A model generated the notes under the pieces. It had not been told where the DNA came from. It worked only from the letters and a program-made list of their open reading frames with translations, and ran no database searches. From the NCBI GenBank assembly GCA_947485035.1, contig CANKQN010000038.1, positions 1 through 8,184 on the forward strand: DNA of 8,184 bases. The letters run 5' to 3'. Made by a program: the position numbers and the translations under genes. Numbering within the stretch: position 1 is the stretch's first letter; every line of letters starts with the position of its first letter. Source of the stretch: Rickettsiales bacterium. GTDB taxonomy: Bacteria; Pseudomonadota; Alphaproteobacteria; Rickettsiales; Deianiraeaceae. Shown piece after piece: positions 6,695 through 8,184 of the stretch.

Positions 6695-7788
6695 ACATTA
6701 AATTTAAAGTTCATAATATCGCCCTGTTGAACAACATATTCTTTGCCTTCCATGCGCATTTTGCCAACCTCCCTTGCACCAGCTTCGCCTTCAAATTCGA
6801 TGTAATCTTGAAAGCCAATAGTTTCAGCTTTAATAAAGCCTTTTTCAAAATCTGTGTGAATAACACCCGCACATTCTGGTGCCTTAGCCCCTGCGGGGAA
6901 TGTCCATGCGTGGGCTTCTTTTGGACCAATCGTGTAGAATGTCCGTAAATTTAAAGTTTCAAATGCCAGTGCGGTTATGGCGTCAATACCAGATTTTTCA
7001 ATTCCAATTGATTGCAAAAATTCAAGCCTTTCTTCGTCAGATTCGATCGATGCAATATCAGCTTCAAACTTTGCACAAACAAGCACGCATTTTGTGTTGT
7101 TTTTTGCCGCAAATTCACGAACAATTTCAACGAATTTATTGCCATTGAGTGCATCTTCCTCCTTAACATTGCAAGCGTAAAAACTTGGTTTGCAGGTAAT
7201 GAAATTCAGTTTTTTCAAGGTTGATAGCAGTTCGAAATCTGTAATTGTGTTAAGCATTTTACCAGAATTTAACACTTTAAGTGCAGGCTCCATTGCATCG
7301 CAAATTTCTTTGGCTAACTTATCGCCCCCTTTTGCTTTTTTTTCGTGTTTTGTAATCATTTTCTCCGCTTGTTCAATATCAGAAAAAATAAGCTCAACTT
7401 CAATTGTTTCAATGTCTCGAACAGGATTCACAGAGCCATCAACATGGGTAATGTCGGAATCTTCAAAACAACGAACAAGGTGAATTATGGCATCAACTTC
7501 ACGAATGTGCGAAAGGAATTTGTTTCCAAGACCTTCCCCCTTTGAAGCACCTTTCACAAGCCCCGCGATGTCGGTTATTTCAAGGTAATTTGGAACAAGT
7601 TTTTGCGAATTTGCAACAACGGCGAGTTTTTTCAGAACGGGGTCGTTCAATGCAACTTTTGCGGAATTTGGTTCAATTGTGCAGAATGGATAGTTCGCAG
7701 ATTGTGCGATATCCGATTTTGAAATTGCATTAAATAGTGTTGATTTTCCGATGTTTGGCAAGCCAACAATTCCACAAGTTAAACCCAT
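6691..7788 (-). CDS. ychF: YchF/OLA1-family redox-regulated ATPase
   Basis: Translation-associated P-loop protein of the Obg family that, unlike its relatives, prefers ATP over GTP and binds ribosomes; in E. coli it is a negative regulator of stress responses. From the ATG at 7788 there are 365 aa, matching the usual 363-365; a TTG ten codons upstream (7818) would add residues absent from the family. G1 is GLPNIGKST (9-17), G2 [10 protein letters not shown] (32-41), G3 [10 protein letters not shown] (73-82). The G4 position reads NVKE (207-210), the family's NxxE in place of NKxD, which explains ATP preference. A coiled-coil-like helical insert (about 128-200) and a C-terminal TGS domain (about 282-364: [18 protein letters not shown], then [16 protein letters not shown] and ends DIMNFKFNV) complete it. 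Its TGA stop overlaps the start of the small lipoprotein (ATGA). It has no Shine-Dalgarno: the leader is AT-only just before the ATG. Confidence 0.97.
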   Translation of the reverse strand: MGLTCGIVGLPNIGKSTLFNAISKSDIAQSANYPFCTIEPNSAKVALNDPVLKKLAVVANSQKLVPNYLEITDIAGLVKGASKGEGLGNKFLSHIREVDAIIHLVRCFEDSDITHVDGSVNPVRDIETIEVELIFSDIEQAEKMITKHEKKAKGGDKLAKEICDAMEPALKVLNSGKMLNTITDFELLSTLKKLNFITCKPSFYACNVKEEDALNGNKFVEIVREFAAKNNTKCVLVCAKFEADIASIESDEERLEFLQSIGIEKSGIDAITALAFETLNLRTFYTIGPKEAHAWTFPAGAKAPECAGVIHTDFEKGFIKAETIGFQDYIEFEGEAGAREVGKMRMEGKEYVVQQGDIMNFKFNV

Positions 7789-7800
7789 TTTTGAAAAAAT

Positions 7801-7806
7801 ATTATA
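7801..7806 (-). promoter_or_regulatory. Candidate -10 box for ychF with very short leader
   Basis: On the minus strand, 7806-7801 is a perfect TATAAT (in GTATATAATATT). A start 6-8 bases downstream would fall near 7794, only about 6 bases before the ychF ATG, giving a nearly leaderless mRNA. No -35 fits at 16-19 bp. A perfect TTGACA exists at 7843-7838, but the spacer would be 31 bp, too long for the standard factor, so the two probably do not belong together. The gene may also be read from the upstream frame, 87 bp away. Confidence 0.3.
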
Positions 7807-7875
7807 TACATCACCCAAAAAGCGTTGCGAAAGTTTTTGTCAAGTTTTTTGTTTAAAGTGGGGGAATAATAGATA

Positions 7876-8184
7876 TCAGAATGTTTTTTTCATAAAACTC
7901 TTAACGCCATTTATCAACTTGTCAACCTCTTCCTTTGTTGGCTCCCTCTCCTTGTTATGGCAGCAGTAGTTTGCAATTTCTGACCAATTTTCCAAGCTTG
8001 TGCGTTGAATACCATCTATTATATTGTGTTTTTGAAGGCATGCAATCCAAGCGCCCAACGTTGGCTTTTTCTCTGTCGGTTCAATATTTTTATCTGTACA
8101 AATCCGTTGCAAATGTTTTTCAAGAATAACCCTTGCAACAGCACCACTTGCATGCAAATATTTGTTTTTACATAATTCTTCCGC
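7876..8184 (-). CDS. C-terminal part of a HEPN/DUF4145-like protein, 5'-truncated by window edge
   Basis: The frame stays open to the right edge, so the visible 102 residues (beginning AEELCKNKYLHASGAV) are the C-terminal part of a longer protein; the start lies outside. It is helical and cysteine-containing, with no signal or membrane segment. SGAVARVILEKHLQRIC (13-29), then a loop with EKKPTLGAWIACLQKHNIID, then WSEIANYCCHNKEREPTKEEVDKLI (67-91) give the order of HEPN-like/DUF4145 C-terminal domains: an 'R..LE.hL' helix, a helix ending in the family's short 'RN..dH' motif, and 'EPTkeeV..LI.gV'. The usual Arg of the Rx4-6H RNase motif is replaced: the segment reads IANYCCH with H76 kept. Similar domains occur at the ends of larger proteins, some in phage defence or toxin-antitoxin sets and others of unknown role. 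It precedes ychF by 87 bp on the same strand. The identification is by pattern memory and is moderate. Confidence 0.65.
   Translation of the reverse strand, partial: AEELCKNKYLHASGAVARVILEKHLQRICTDKNIEPTEKKPTLGAWIACLQKHNIIDGIQRTSLENWSEIANYCCHNKEREPTKEEVDKLINGVKSFMKKTF

Noticed and set aside
6526..6948. 140-aa plus-strand open frame across the small lipoprotein and ychF end.
   Set aside because: It is antisense to two supported genes, shows no domain and has an amino-acid mix typical of a shadow frame.
838..7680. The palindrome CAATTG occurs about 16 times by eye, several-fold more than base composition predicts (about 3), raising the idea of a DNA uptake or recognition word beside dprA.
   Set aside because: Most copies fall in the same reading frame as xCA-ATT-Gxx (Ala or Ser, Ile, then a G-starting codon), so codon preference explains them; there is no extended conserved flank.
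7786..7818. TTG start at 7818 adding 10 residues to YchF.
   Set aside because: The family begins at MGxxxGIVGLPN; the ATG at 7788 gives the standard length, and the extension would cover the -10 box.
7818..7859. AAAGCGTTGCGAAAG segment with flanking T-runs, considered as a terminator for the right-edge gene.
   Set aside because: GCGTTGCG is a direct, not inverted, repeat, so no stable stem forms.

Overview
The window reads as ordinary bacterial chromosome: AT-rich by eye (roughly 60% A+T or a little more), densely packed, with eight protein genes, two of them cut by the window edges. I found no RNA gene, insertion sequence, CRISPR array or prophage. TAA, TAG and TGA are all used as stops, so the standard bacterial code applies. 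UbiG points to a ubiquinone-making proteobacterium. Together with the base composition and gene set, this suggests an AT-rich, possibly host-associated alphaproteobacterium. That placement is an inference, not a proof.

Layout: (1) 1-1144, minus strand: ubiG followed by recR, overlapping by 11 bp; recR runs off the left edge. (2) 1145-1296: a 152-bp divergent promoter region. (3) 1297-5383, plus strand: transketolase (tkt), a complete Mrr-type methyl-directed restriction endonuclease, and dprA, separated by only 3 and 7 bp and probably one transcript. (4) 5384-5412: a 29-bp convergent junction without a convincing terminator. (5) 5413-7788, minus strand: ychF, then a small basic lipoprotein starting inside the ychF stop codon (ATGA), then a larger lipoprotein with CsgG-like features 10 bp further on. 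(6) 7789-7875: an 87-bp gap with a candidate ychF promoter. (7) 7876-8184, minus strand: the C-terminal part of a HEPN/DUF4145-like protein of unknown role.

How the genes fit together: most are housekeeping (ubiquinone synthesis, recombination mediator, pentose phosphate pathway, YchF ATPase). The most interesting arrangement is mrr between tkt and dprA. A nuclease that attacks modified DNA is apparently co-transcribed with the protein that protects and loads incoming single strands for RecA, and a RecR gene lies just across the divergent promoter. Other notable points are the two lipoprotein genes coupled to ychF, unusual substitutions in RecR, an apparently lost HEPN arginine in the right-edge protein, and no clear Shine-Dalgarno sequence at any visible start. 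I see no strong evidence for a wholly new system; the findings are modest leads.
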